A stretch of 64,000 nucleotides of DNA from DATFXM01 sp035315885 (GTDB taxonomy: Bacteria; Acidobacteriota; Blastocatellia; UBA7656). The stretch spans positions 1 through 64,000 of the forward strand of contig DATFXM010000007.1 in the NCBI GenBank assembly GCA_035315885.1, given 5' to 3'. Under the pieces are notes generated by a model. The model saw only the letters and a program-made list of their open reading frames with translations. It did no database searches and was not told where the DNA came from. Of the stretch, positions 1 to 7,884 are shown piece by piece. The translations under genes were made by a program, and so were the position numbers. The number at the start of each line of letters is the position of its first letter. Position 1 is the stretch's first letter.

Positions 1-141
1 CGATCTGAGTTTCCAACCCCGAAGGGGTTGCGTCGTGTAGCCCAGGGTTGCCGTCCGCGGCTACCCTGGGTAACCGCGATCTGAGTTTCCAACCCCGAAG
101 GGGTTGGACTCAGCACTCAGCACTGAGGATTCAGCACTCTC
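1..141. repeat. End of 77-bp module array plus GTGCTGA-type heptamer arm
   Basis: Two copies of the 76-77-bp module seen in full at 7951-8410 begin at about positions 14 and 90. Each module holds two small hairpins: AACCCCGAAGGGGTT and CCCAGGGTTGCCG...CGGCTACCCTGGG. The second copy breaks off into GGTTGGACTCAGCACTCAGCAC, the complement of the GTGCTGA heptamer arm. This junction matches the right end of the 8.4-kb element. The array continues left of the window. The comF stop codon (140-142) lies in the last heptamer-like unit. Confidence 0.85.
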
Positions 142-1018
142 ATTCCACGCGGGCGATCGTGAAGACATTCACTCGCTCAGCACCGGACTTCAAGAGCTCT
201 CGAGCGGCAGCGCTCACGGTGCTCCCAGTCGTGTACAAATCGTCCACCAGCAGCACCGATCTGCCCGAAACAGCCGCCGGACTCTTTACCCTGAACGCTT
301 CATCCACCGATCGAGCGCGCTCCGACGCATCCTGCCCCGCGCGATGTCTTTCGGTATATTTCGTCCTGAGCAATAGCGACCCGCTCATTGGGATTCCGCT
401 TTCGCCCGCTATAACCCCGGCTATGAGTTCGGCTTGATTGAACCCGCGTTCGCGACGACGACCTGGATGAAGCGGCACCGGCGCTATCAAATCCGAAGTC
501 AACACCGCCCTGCTCATTCTGTAAGCCGTGGCAATGATCTGTTTCAATCGGCGGCAGATCCTTGGGTCAACCTTCAGAAGCAGAATGCTCGCCTCAAGCG
601 CGCCCGAGTAAGCTCCGCAACACCTCGCAAAAGAAAACGGAGCCAGGTCGCAACGCCCGCATCGGACTTCGCCATTGGGCGGACCGCCTGAAGAAACGGT
701 CGCTTGCTCGACGGCACCCCGCGGCAGTGCTGAAGAAACCCAGGCGCCGCACTTGTAGCAGCAGGCCTGACGGCCGATTCGCGGCTCTGGCCGTTCGTCT
801 GTGAGCATCTCGTCGAATTGTTGGTTGGCGTCAAAAGGAGAGACTTCAGTTCGGTGCGGATACGCGATGATTCTCGTGACTTCCGGATCGTCCCAGCAGC
901 CCGTGCAGGCAACGCCGTCGTCCAGGCTCTCGATCATCTCGCCGCACAGGCGGCATTGAGCCGGATACGCCAGATTCAGAATGCCATCTCTGATTTTTCG
1001 CCAGGCGCCCGTGATCAA
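140..1018 (-). CDS. comF: ComF family phosphoribosyltransferase-like protein
   Basis: A 292-residue protein with the ComF layout. The N-terminus has a zinc-ribbon-like Cys set (C22xxC25 and C38xxC41), with more CxxC pairs near residues 87-120. The C-terminus has a type I phosphoribosyltransferase fold whose PRPP loop VLLVDDLYTTGST is at about residues 255-267. In competent bacteria ComF helps bring single-stranded DNA into the cytosol; many carriers have no proven competence and the substrate is unknown. The start is TTG, chosen because GGGAGG lies about 7 bases upstream and no in-frame ATG is nearby. The stop codon runs directly into a GTGCTGA-type repeat. The family call is firm; the role is inferred. 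Confidence 0.9.
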   Translation of the reverse strand: MITGAWRKIRDGILNLAYPAQCRLCGEMIESLDDGVACTGCWDDPEVTRIIAYPHRTEVSPFDANQQFDEMLTDERPEPRIGRQACCYKCGAWVSSALPRGAVEQATVSSGGPPNGEVRCGRCDLAPFSFARCCGAYSGALEASILLLKVDPRICRRLKQIIATAYRMSRAVLTSDLIAPVPLHPGRRRERGFNQAELIAGVIAGESGIPMSGSLLLRTKYTERHRAGQDASERARSVDEAFRVKSPAAVSGRSVLLVDDLYTTGSTVSAAARELLKSGAERVNVFTIARVE

Positions 1019-1098
1019 CGGAGGTCCTCCCCACAGGCGATTGGGAGTTGAGGATTCAAGAGGTGAGGGTCAGCCGGTCGCGCTGACCCGGATTGAGC

Positions 1099-1467
1099 CT
1101 ACGCTTCTTTCTCCGCGAGTAAGCCTTGCTCCTGAAGCTCCTGACATCGGATGCAGTAGGGAGCCCACGGAATCGCCTCGAGGCGCTTGGCACTGATGTC
1201 TTCACCGCAGTTGACGCATTCGCCGAACTCGCCATCGGTGATGCGATCGAGAGCCTCCTCGATCAGCTTTAGAGTATTGCGTTCGCTGGTGCTCTGCGAG
1301 AAGAGCAGCTCTTTTGTGTATGAATTTGAGGCCTTGTCCGCCGGATCCTGGCTGACCTCCCGATCAGCTTCTCTGCCATAGTCCTCTGTCCGCTCAACCA
1401 TTCCAAGCAACATGTCTCGTTGACCGAGCAGCCTGCCTTCGTACTGTTTAAGTTTCTTCTTTTCCAT
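1099..1467 (-). CDS. DksA/TraR family C4 zinc-finger protein
   Basis: A 122-residue protein with an N-terminal predicted coiled coil, the motif DPADKA at 41-46 (the DxxDxA tip signature of DksA-type proteins) and a four-Cys zinc finger C84VNC87...C105IRC108. DksA-type proteins insert their coiled-coil tip into the RNA polymerase secondary channel and, with ppGpp, change transcription of rRNA and amino-acid genes. It is slightly shorter than E. coli DksA (151 residues), so a DksA-like paralogue is the safer name. ATG start with AGGAG about 7 bases upstream. It lies between comF and rlmH on the same strand. Confidence 0.9.
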   Translation of the reverse strand: MEKKKLKQYEGRLLGQRDMLLGMVERTEDYGREADREVSQDPADKASNSYTKELLFSQSTSERNTLKLIEEALDRITDGEFGECVNCGEDISAKRLEAIPWAPYCIRCQELQEQGLLAEKEA

Positions 1468-1519
1468 CTACGACTCCTGGCCGATTTTTTCTAACCAAAC
1501 GTGACTGTCGTCATATCGG

Positions 1520-1987
1520 TTATTTCTGATACGGCAAGTCATGAATAATAGCGTGTGCCCTGTAAACCTGTTCGAGCAGGAAAAGCCTCGCCATCTCGTG
1601 CGTCAGAGTCATTCTCGAAAGCGCAAGCACCAGCCCTGCCCGTTTTCGCACTGCGTCCGACAAACCGGCGTGCCCTCCCAGTACAAAGCTCATCTGACGC
1701 GTACCGTCCATACGATGTTTCTCGAGCAGCTTCGCAAAGCCAATCGAATCGATTTGCTCGCCCCTCTCATCGAGCGCAACTACAAACTGATCCCCCGAAA
1801 CTCGCTCCAGAATATCGCCGCCTTCCTTCTCAATCACTCTTCGCGCGTCGGTACCTGCGTCGGTCCGGTCGCGAAGCTCACTCACCTCTACCGGAGCAAA
1901 TTTACCGATCCGCTCCAGGTATTCATTCACCAGCTTCTTGATCTCCGGCTGCCTGGTCTTGCCGATCCAGATGAACCGCATCTTCAT
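1520..1987 (-). CDS. rlmH: 23S rRNA (pseudouridine1915-N3)-methyltransferase RlmH
   Basis: A 155-residue SPOUT-class protein of the usual RlmH length. The C-terminal half carries the knotted SAM-binding segment (FVLGGHAGLS, about 101-110) and the family block LSRMTLTHEMARLFLLEQVYRAHAI. The end is HDLPYQK where most family members have PYHK. RlmH methylates pseudouridine 1915 in helix 69 of 23S rRNA on the assembled ribosome. It belongs to a minus-strand ribosome-assembly neighbourhood with rsfS, nadD and obg upstream. The ATG at 1987 gives MKMRFIWIGK; the second Met (residue 3) is an equally good start. Confidence 0.95.
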   Translation of the reverse strand: MKMRFIWIGKTRQPEIKKLVNEYLERIGKFAPVEVSELRDRTDAGTDARRVIEKEGGDILERVSGDQFVVALDERGEQIDSIGFAKLLEKHRMDGTRQMSFVLGGHAGLSDAVRKRAGLVLALSRMTLTHEMARLFLLEQVYRAHAIIHDLPYQK

Positions 1988-2045
1988 GACAGCCAGCCCC
2001 TACTTCAAGACGAACGAGAAACGATAAACTAAAAGCCCATTCGTC

Positions 2046-2999
2046 TCAACCTACCTCGACTGTTCGCGCGCGCACCTTGCCGATCTGGTAGCGCCGCATC
2101 TTCTCATAAAGGTTCTTGCGGCTGATCCCAAGAATCTCGGCCGCTCGAGTCTTGTTCCCACGCGTGTGATCCAGCACTTCGCGAATGTAGACCGCCTCAA
2201 GTTCGGCTAGCGACGGCTTCTGAGTTCGGGATTGCATCAACCGCGCCGCCGAAGTCAGATAATCCGGCAGTTGAAGCGGCCCAATCGTCTCATCTGTGCT
2301 TGTCAACACTGCGTGCTCTATGATGTTTCTCAGCTCCCGAACATTGCCCGGGAAGTCGTAGCCGCCGAGTACCGCGATGGACTCGTCGGTTATCCGCATC
2401 CCGGCCCTTCCGTTTCGAGCCGCAAACTGGCTCACAAAGTCCTTCGCCAGTTGAGGCAGATCTTCCATGCGCTCGATCAGCCGAGGCAGCTCAATTGTCA
2501 CTACCGCAAGTCTGTAGTACAGATCGTCTCGAAACGCCCGCGCACGAACCGCCTCCTTCATATCCACGTTGGCCAGCGCGATAATTCGAACGTCGATCCT
2601 GATCGTCTGCTTGCCACCAAGTCTTTCAAAACTCCGCTCCTCGATTGCGCGAAGCAACTTAGCCTGGGAGGGCGGCAGCAGACTGGCGATCTCGTCCAGA
2701 ACCAGCGTGCCCCCGTCGGCGGCTTCGAACCTGCCCGGCTTTGATTCACCAGCTCCGGTGAATGCGCCTTTCTCGTAACCGAACAGCTCGGACTCCAACA
2801 AATCCTGGGGCAACGCCGCGCAGTCTATTTTCACAAAAGGCTGGTCCCGTCGAGGGCTTCGGTCGTGGATGAGCCTGGCGATTGCGTCCTTCCCAGTCCC
2901 CGACTCGCCCAACACGAGCACGTTCGCCGCTGTGCCCGCGACGCGATCAATCAGCTCTGATACGCGCTGCATCGCTGGTGAGTTGGTTACAAACTTCAT
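2046..2999 (-). CDS. Sigma54-dependent transcriptional activator lacking a receiver domain
   Basis: A 317-residue protein that consists of the AAA+ sigma54-interaction domain plus a Fis-type helix-turn-helix. Visible motifs: Walker A GESGTGKD (31-38), the sigma54-contacting loop GAFTGA (78-83), Walker B GGTLVLDEI (about 96-104), FPGNVRELRN, and a C-terminal DNA-binding helix pair (GNKTRAAEILGISRKNLYEKMRRY). There is no receiver, GAF or PAS domain in front; the protein opens almost directly at the AAA+ domain, like PspF. Its activity is therefore probably set by a partner protein or by abundance, not by phosphorylation. It lies just downstream of rsfS on the same strand. Target promoters are not known. 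Confidence 0.9.
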   Translation of the reverse strand: MKFVTNSPAMQRVSELIDRVAGTAANVLVLGESGTGKDAIARLIHDRSPRRDQPFVKIDCAALPQDLLESELFGYEKGAFTGAGESKPGRFEAADGGTLVLDEIASLLPPSQAKLLRAIEERSFERLGGKQTIRIDVRIIALANVDMKEAVRARAFRDDLYYRLAVVTIELPRLIERMEDLPQLAKDFVSQFAARNGRAGMRITDESIAVLGGYDFPGNVRELRNIIEHAVLTSTDETIGPLQLPDYLTSAARLMQSRTQKPSLAELEAVYIREVLDHTRGNKTRAAEILGISRKNLYEKMRRYQIGKVRARTVEVG

Positions 3000-3065
3000 A
3001 CCAGTAGAGCCAAGATCGCTGTTTCAAAAGCGCCATTGCGCTCCTACTCCGAAACCGTCTGGGCT

Positions 3066-3467
3066 TCAGCCTTCTCCATCTCCAAGTTCTACGCGACCCG
3101 CATCTCGCCAGAGCCGCTCCAAGTCGTAAAACTTGCGCGAAGGACCTGTGAAAACGTGAACTATGAAGTCACCGTAATCCATCAGGACCCACTCTGCGCC
3201 GGTCTTTCCCTCGATATGCAGCGGCCGCTTTCCGTTCTCGCGCAGGTTCTCTTCAATTGCATCCGCAATCGCCTGCACCTGCCGCGAGCTCGTCCCGGTC
3301 AACAGCAAGAAGTACTCAGTAAAGGACGCCACCTTCCTTAGATCCAGCATCACCCGCTCGGATGCTTTCTTGTCGGCGGCCGCGTGTGCTGCCAGCTTTA
3401 CAAAATCCTCGGTATCGAGCGTCAACCCGCTGACCACCCGTCTTGCTTGTCTGCTGCCGCGAGCCAT
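3066..3467 (-). CDS. rsfS: Ribosomal silencing factor RsfS
   Basis: A 133-residue protein of the RsfS/DUF143 (Iojap) family, recognised from VMLDLRKVASFTEYFLLLTGTSSRQVQAIAD, the GAEWVLMDYGDFIVHVF block and FYDLERLW near the C-terminus. RsfS binds uL14 on the 50S subunit and blocks 30S joining when nutrients are low. The ATG at 3465-3467 overlaps the nadD TGA as TGATG, so the two are translationally coupled; nadD-rsfS is a widely conserved pair. A TTG one codon earlier is less likely. Confidence 0.95.
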   Translation of the reverse strand: MARGSRQARRVVSGLTLDTEDFVKLAAHAAADKKASERVMLDLRKVASFTEYFLLLTGTSSRQVQAIADAIEENLRENGKRPLHIEGKTGAEWVLMDYGDFIVHVFTGPSRKFYDLERLWRDAGRVELGDGEG

Positions 3468-4159
3468 CAATTCCCCTGTGCGTACAATCTGTACTTTCTT
3501 ATGTAATCCGCCACCGCCCGACCGACCAGGCCCTCAATACTTTCGCCGTGACCTACTCGCCGCCGTATCTCGGTAGATGAGACATCAGCGCACACCGAAT
3601 CGGTCAGGTAGATCCATCCTTTCGTCTCATCATTGCCGGTCTCATCATTCCTGATCTCATCATTCCTGATCTCGTCTCGCCTGCCGCGAAGGTCCCTTAT
3701 CTTCGTGCCGAACACTCCGGGCAGTGAGGCGGGGACGATGTCATGACCCGGCCTGGTTACGACAATAATGTGCGCGCCTTCCAGCACCCTTTGCGGCTCG
3801 CGCCACGTCGCAAGATCCTGGAATGAATCCGCACCCATGACAAAGAACAACGCCGCTTCATCGCCGTAGTACTCTCGGAGACTCGCGATTGTTTCAAATG
3901 TGTAAGGCCGATTAGGAGCCGCAAGCTCCAGATTCGAAACTCGCATCGCGGGTTCATCCATCGTAGCTAGAACGGTCATCGCATAGCGGTGATACGAATT
4001 TGTAACCTCCCCCGCCTGTTTGTGAGGCGGCACAAATGCCGGCACTATCAGCAAACACTCCAGTCCGAAGTCGCTGACCACTGAACGAGCAACATCCAGA
4101 TGACCGTTGTGGACCGGATCGAAAGTTCCGCCATAAATACCTATCCTTCGACGCGTCAT
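3467..4159 (-). CDS. nadD: Nicotinate-nucleotide adenylyltransferase NadD with a repeat insertion
   Basis: A 230-residue nucleotidyltransferase that adenylates nicotinate mononucleotide in NAD synthesis. Family motifs are present: GTFDPVHNGH (11-20), PPHK (44-47), FFVMGADSF (about 105-113) and the late SSTEIRRRV (194-202). Between TKIRDLRG and WIYLTDS lies a hydrophilic insert at residues 161-180, a degenerate five-residue repeat (DEIRN, DEIRN, DETGN, DETK). It is encoded by 15-bp tandem repeats and keeps the frame, so the enzyme is probably functional. The gene overlaps rsfS by TGATG. Confidence 0.93.
   Translation of the reverse strand: MTRRRIGIYGGTFDPVHNGHLDVARSVVSDFGLECLLIVPAFVPPHKQAGEVTNSYHRYAMTVLATMDEPAMRVSNLELAAPNRPYTFETIASLREYYGDEAALFFVMGADSFQDLATWREPQRVLEGAHIIVVTRPGHDIVPASLPGVFGTKIRDLRGRRDEIRNDEIRNDETGNDETKGWIYLTDSVCADVSSTEIRRRVGHGESIEGLVGRAVADYIRKYRLYAQGN
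3626..3685. repeat. 15-bp in-frame tandem repeat inside nadD
   Basis: Four 15-bp units lie in register: CTCATCATTGCCGGT, CTCATCATTCCTGAT twice (identical), then a degenerate CTCGTCTCGCCTGCC. Because 15 is a multiple of three, copy-number change keeps the nadD frame and adds or removes five residues each time. Confidence 0.9.
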
Positions 4160-4305
4160 CTTCGAGTTCTAGTCTCTGGAGACCTTCGCGTTACGCTGCA
4201 AAAAATCGCCGCCGGTACCAAACGGCCTCCGGATAGTCTTTTTCGTCTCTACCGCACGCAATAACTAAAACTCGCCAGAGCAAAGCTCCTCAGAGTTCAA
4301 GCAAG

Positions 4306-5340
4306 CTAGGTACCAGCCACTGACTGCGTTCCGGACATCTGCTTAATTGCTTCGACCCTGGAGCCGATGCGATTCACCAATGTATTGATGCCCGATCCGG
4401 TCACCGCCGAGATCTCAATCAATTCCAGCTTGCGCTCCTGACAAAATCCACGGAATCGCTCGAGCCGATCGGGCTCGTCCAGTGCATCCATCTTTGATGC
4501 GGCGACCATCTGTGGTTTCAGAAGCAAGTCCCGTTTGTATAATTCTAGTTCGCGGCTGATCGTCAGAAAGTCATCTATCGGATCACGCCCGGTTGACGAA
4601 ACATCCACCACGTGGAGCAGCAGCTTGGTCCTCTCGATATGTCGCAAAAACTCCAGCCCCAGTCCGGTGCCTCGATGCGCGCCTTCAATCAGACCCGGGA
4701 TGTCTGCTACGACGAAGGTCCCATCGTCGCCGTACGTTACGACGCCCAGATTTGGATGCAGAGTAGTGAACGGATAGTCTGCGATCTTTGGTCGGGCCGC
4801 GGAAATCCGGGCGATCAGGGTCGACTTGCCGGCGTTCGGGAACCCTACCAGGCCAACGTCAGCGATCAACTTCAGTTCGAGATCAAGGACGCGGACTACG
4901 CCGGGAGTTCCTTCCTCGTGATGGCGCGGCGCCCGATTCGTCGAGGTGGCAAACTGGGCGTTGCCGCGGCCTCCGCGGCCTCCCGGTGCGATGTTGATCC
5001 GCTCGCCGACCGTGGAAAAGTCGTGCACCAGCGCTCCGGACTCGTGCTCGGTGACGAGGGTGCCGACCGGAATCAGAATCGTGAGGCCGTCGCCATCTTT
5101 GCCGTGGCGGTTGCTCCCTTCGCCGTGGCGTCCGCGCCCCGCCCTGAACTCCGGGTTGAACCTGAACTGCAAAAGCGTGTTGAGCTGGTCGGTCGCTTCC
5201 ATGTAGACCGAGCCGCCGTGGCCGCCGTCGCCTCCTGACGGACCGCCTCTGGGGACGAATTTTTCACGTCGAAACGCGGTAACGCCGTTGCCGCCATCAC
5301 CGCCTCGCACCACAATTCTTGCCCGATCCAGAAACTGCAT
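4306..5340 (-). CDS. obg: Obg family GTPase (ObgE/CgtA)
   Basis: About 344 residues starting MQFLDRARIVVRGGDGGNG. The glycine-rich Obg fold occupies roughly the first 155 residues, followed by the G domain with GFPNAGKST (G1), DIPGLIEGAH (G3) and a G4 motif that reads SKMD rather than NKxD. There is no long C-terminal OCT domain. Obg acts late in 50S assembly and in stress responses. The upstream ORF extension is rejected: its 25 residues are encoded by a heptameric repeat (5351-5419) and the family start is clear. It lies downstream of rplU and rpmA, a conserved arrangement. Confidence 0.95.
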   Translation of the reverse strand: MQFLDRARIVVRGGDGGNGVTAFRREKFVPRGGPSGGDGGHGGSVYMEATDQLNTLLQFRFNPEFRAGRGRHGEGSNRHGKDGDGLTILIPVGTLVTEHESGALVHDFSTVGERINIAPGGRGGRGNAQFATSTNRAPRHHEEGTPGVVRVLDLELKLIADVGLVGFPNAGKSTLIARISAARPKIADYPFTTLHPNLGVVTYGDDGTFVVADIPGLIEGAHRGTGLGLEFLRHIERTKLLLHVVDVSSTGRDPIDDFLTISRELELYKRDLLLKPQMVAASKMDALDEPDRLERFRGFCQERKLELIEISAVTGSGINTLVNRIGSRVEAIKQMSGTQSVAGT

Positions 5341-5350
5341 CGTCTGAATG

Positions 5351-5419
5351 CCAATTGCGGATTGCAGTTGCGATAGACTGGACGTCACCCGCAGACCACA
5401 ACCCGCAATCCGCAATCAC
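5351..5419. repeat. ATTGCGG-type heptamer palindrome between rpmA and obg
   Basis: The left arm reads ATTGCGG ATTGCAG TTGCGAT with period 7. The right arm (from about 5399) reads CCCGCAA TCCGCAA TCAC, its reverse complement. About 30 bases separate the arms. The right arm starts directly at the rpmA stop codon (TAA, 5420-5422) and the left arm ends about 10 bases from the obg start codon. Confidence 0.75.
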
Positions 5420-5677
5420 TTACTCCGCCGGATAAACGCTGATGAATTTGCCTCGGCGACCTTTTTCTTCGAACCGGACGACGCCGCCCACCAAAGCGAA
5501 CAGCGTGTCGTCAGAACCTCGGCCAACGTTGGTGCCGGGCTTGAATCTAGTTCCTCGCTGACGCACGAGAATCTCACCGCCCAGCACGACCTGGCCGCCG
5601 AAACGCTTCACGCCAAGTCTTTGTGCGTTTGAGTCTCGTCCGTTTCTGGAACTGCCAACTCCCTTTTTATGTGCCAT
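5420..5677 (-). CDS. rpmA: 50S ribosomal protein bL27
   Basis: An 85-residue protein beginning MAHKKGVGSSRNGRDSNAQRLGVKRFGGQ, the classic bL27 N-terminus, with the VRQRGTRFKPGTNVGRGSDDTLFALVGG core. The N-terminal tail reaches the peptidyl-transferase centre. ATG at 5677 is chosen because the family starts MAHKK; the 14-residue upstream extension has no support. There is no cleavable extension of the Firmicutes type. It lies between rplU and obg. Confidence 0.97.
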   Translation of the reverse strand: MAHKKGVGSSRNGRDSNAQRLGVKRFGGQVVLGGEILVRQRGTRFKPGTNVGRGSDDTLFALVGGVVRFEEKGRRGKFISVYPAE

Positions 5678-5715
5678 ATCTATGCCTCGTCGAGCGTTGC
5701 CGGCTAAGACCTCGC

Positions 5716-6024
5716 TCAACCAATCGATTCTATTTTCACCGCGGTGAAATTCTGCCGGTGCCCGTGGGTCTTCTTGTATTGCTTCCGACGCTTCTTCTTG
5801 AAGACGACTACCTTGGGATCGCGGCCGTGCTCTACGACGGTTGCGGTTACCAGCCGCGCAGAGACGGCTGGCGAGCCGATCTCAATGGTGTCACCATCGC
5901 CAGCCAGCAAAGCCTCGAGCTGCACCGATTCGCCGACTTCCGCCGCCACCGAGGGGATCTTGATCACCTCGCCCGGCTGGACGCGGTACTGTTTGCCACC
6001 GGCTCGAACAATCGCATACGCCAC
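5716..6024 (-). CDS. rplU: 50S ribosomal protein bL21
   Basis: A 102-residue protein: (V/M)AYAIVRAGGKQYRVQPGEVIKIP at the start and KKRRKQYKKTHGHRQNFTAVKIESI at the end, a standard bL21. The start is GTG at 6024, with GGAGG about 8 bases upstream. A longer reading from a TTG at 6096 would add 24 residues unlike the family and lacks this site. First gene of the rplU-rpmA-obg run, so the promoter should lie in 6025-6130. Confidence 0.96.
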   Translation of the reverse strand: MAYAIVRAGGKQYRVQPGEVIKIPSVAAEVGESVQLEALLAGDGDTIEIGSPAVSARLVTATVVEHGRDPKVVVFKKKRRKQYKKTHGHRQNFTAVKIESIG

Positions 6025-6124
6025 GGTTAGCTTCCTCCAATAACAAGCTTCCGACGAAAGTCGAAAATTATACCGACCGGCATAAGTTGGTGTCAACGCA
6101 TGCGAGGGATTCCAGGAGCGCAGT

Positions 6125-6290
6125 CGGTTTCGGGTTTAGGGTTCGGGTTCGTTTGATTCAGTATGACTCTATCTCTCGTTCGAGTCTCCATCTAGCGAAC
6201 CCGAAACCCTAAACCTGAAACCCGAAACCATACCGGCTATTTACGTTTTCTAACTGCCTACTGCATACTGCCTACTGCATACTGCTCACG
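6125..6290. repeat. Family A heptamer hairpin plus CTGCCTA tract
   Basis: Left arm GGTTTCGGGTTTAGGGTTC (from about 6127) pairs with right arm CGAACCCGAAACCCTAAACC (ending near 6229); both are built from TTTCGGG/TTTAGGG heptamers. The loop carries GGGTTCGTTTGATTCAGTA and CGAGTCTCCATCT, shared almost exactly with the copy at 42.6 kb. It is followed at 6254-6288 by a single-sided tract of CTGCCTA/CTGCATA heptamers. It fills the divergent region between rplU and serA and ends just upstream of the serA start. Confidence 0.85.
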
Positions 6291-6303
6291 GTTTTTGGAT
6301 CAC

Positions 6304-7881
6304 ATGAAAGTTCTCATCTGCGACGGTCTTGAAAAGGCGGGAGTCGATATCCTGCAGTCCGCGGGAATCTCGGTCGACGAACGCCCCTCGATCACCGAAT
6401 CCGAGCTCTCCGACCTCTTAAGTACCTACGAGGGATTGATCGTCCGGAGTAAGACGAAGGTCACGTCCGACCTGATCGACGCTGCACAAGCCCTGCGCGT
6501 CATTGGCCGCGCAGGGACCGGCGTTGACAATATCGACGTGAAGGCAGCGACTCGGCGCGGCATCGTAGTGATGAACGCCGCGGCAGGTAATACCGTCACA
6601 ACCGCCGAACATACCTGGGCCATGCTGATGGCGCTCGCGCGCCAGATTCCACAAGCCGCCGCATCTACCAGATCAGGCAAATGGGAGAAATCAAAGTTTC
6701 TCGGAACCGAGCTCATGGGGAAGACCCTTGGCATCATCGGACTAGGGAGAATAGGAGCCACCGTGGCCGCTCGCGCTCGGGCATTCGGGATGGAAGTCAT
6801 AGCCCACGACCCTTACTTCACCGAGGATGCGGCTCGGCAATCTGAGATAGAGATGGTGCCTCTGAACGAGGTTCTTCGGAGGGCCGACTTTGTTTCGCTC
6901 CACACTCCTTTGACCGAACAAACTCGTAACCTGATTGACGAACGCTCGATGTCCTTGATGAAGGACGGCGTTCGCATAATCAACTGCGCGCGCGGCGGCC
7001 TGATCGATGAACCGGCGCTAGCCTCCGCTGTGCTGAGCGGCAAAGTAGCGGGCGCGGCGCTTGACGTGTTCGCCGACGAGCCTACGTCGCCCGATAATCC
7101 GCTGCTCAAACTGCAAAACGTCATAGCTACGCCGCATCTGGGTGCTTCCACCAGCGAAGCTCAGCTAGGCGTTGCTACGCTGATCGCCGAGCAGGTGCGC
7201 GATTATCTGCGAAACGGCGAGGTTCGCGGTGCGGTGAATATGCCTTCGGTTAGCGCCGAACTCCTCGCGTCGATCGGCCCATACATAACGCTGGCTGAAA
7301 AGATCGGGCTCTTTCAGGGGCAGGCATTCGGTCACGATCTCCAAGAGGTCTCGATTGAATACTCGGGTGAAGTCACCAGCTTCGACGTTAAGCCGATCAC
7401 TCAGGCGCTTCTTGCCGGTTTGCTGAGCCCGGTTATCGAGCGCGTCAACATGGTGAACTCTTCCATAGTAGCCGAGCAGAGAGGGGTTCGAATCACCGAG
7501 TCATTGTCTCGAAGGGCTCGCGACTTCGCCAGCATGATCCGCGTACGGGCGGTCACATCGGAGCGAGAAAGCGAAGTGGCCGGCGCCCTGTTCGGGAAGC
7601 GGGACGGGCGCATCGTGGTGATAAACGGATTCCGGCTCGAAGCGATTCCGCGCGGCCATATGATTTTGCTGTTCAATCGCGACATGCCCGGCGTGCTTGG
7701 TCGCATTGCGACATTCATTGGTGATAAGAAGGTCAATATCGGGCGACTCTATCTTGGACGGAAGAAGGTAGGAGAGAGCGCGTTGGCGTTGATTCAAATC
7801 GACGAGCCCTTGCCGGACAAGGAACTTCGGGGTCTTGCAGAAGTCGAAGGAGTCATCTCGGTAAAACAAATCAACCTGTGA
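6304..7881 (+). CDS. serA: D-3-phosphoglycerate dehydrogenase (long form)
   Basis: About 525 residues from MKVLICDGLEKAG. It oxidises 3-phosphoglycerate to 3-phosphohydroxypyruvate, the first step of serine synthesis. The dinucleotide fold shows LGIIGLGRIGATVAARARAFGM with the later Asp of HDPYF; the catalytic His is in TPHLGAST. The length and the C-terminus (intervening domain then an ACT domain: INGFRLEAIPRGHMILLFNRDMPGVLGRIATFIGDKKVNIGRL) mark the long, ACT-regulated type. ATG at 6304 is preferred to a TTG three codons earlier. A GTGCTGA repeat begins 9 bases after the stop. Confidence 0.97.
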   Translation: MKVLICDGLEKAGVDILQSAGISVDERPSITESELSDLLSTYEGLIVRSKTKVTSDLIDAAQALRVIGRAGTGVDNIDVKAATRRGIVVMNAAAGNTVTTAEHTWAMLMALARQIPQAAASTRSGKWEKSKFLGTELMGKTLGIIGLGRIGATVAARARAFGMEVIAHDPYFTEDAARQSEIEMVPLNEVLRRADFVSLHTPLTEQTRNLIDERSMSLMKDGVRIINCARGGLIDEPALASAVLSGKVAGAALDVFADEPTSPDNPLLKLQNVIATPHLGASTSEAQLGVATLIAEQVRDYLRNGEVRGAVNMPSVSAELLASIGPYITLAEKIGLFQGQAFGHDLQEVSIEYSGEVTSFDVKPITQALLAGLLSPVIERVNMVNSSIVAEQRGVRITESLSRRARDFASMIRVRAVTSERESEVAGALFGKRDGRIVVINGFRLEAIPRGHMILLFNRDMPGVLGRIATFIGDKKVNIGRLYLGRKKVGESALALIQIDEPLPDKELRGLAEVEGVISVKQINL

Positions 7882-7884
7882 AGG

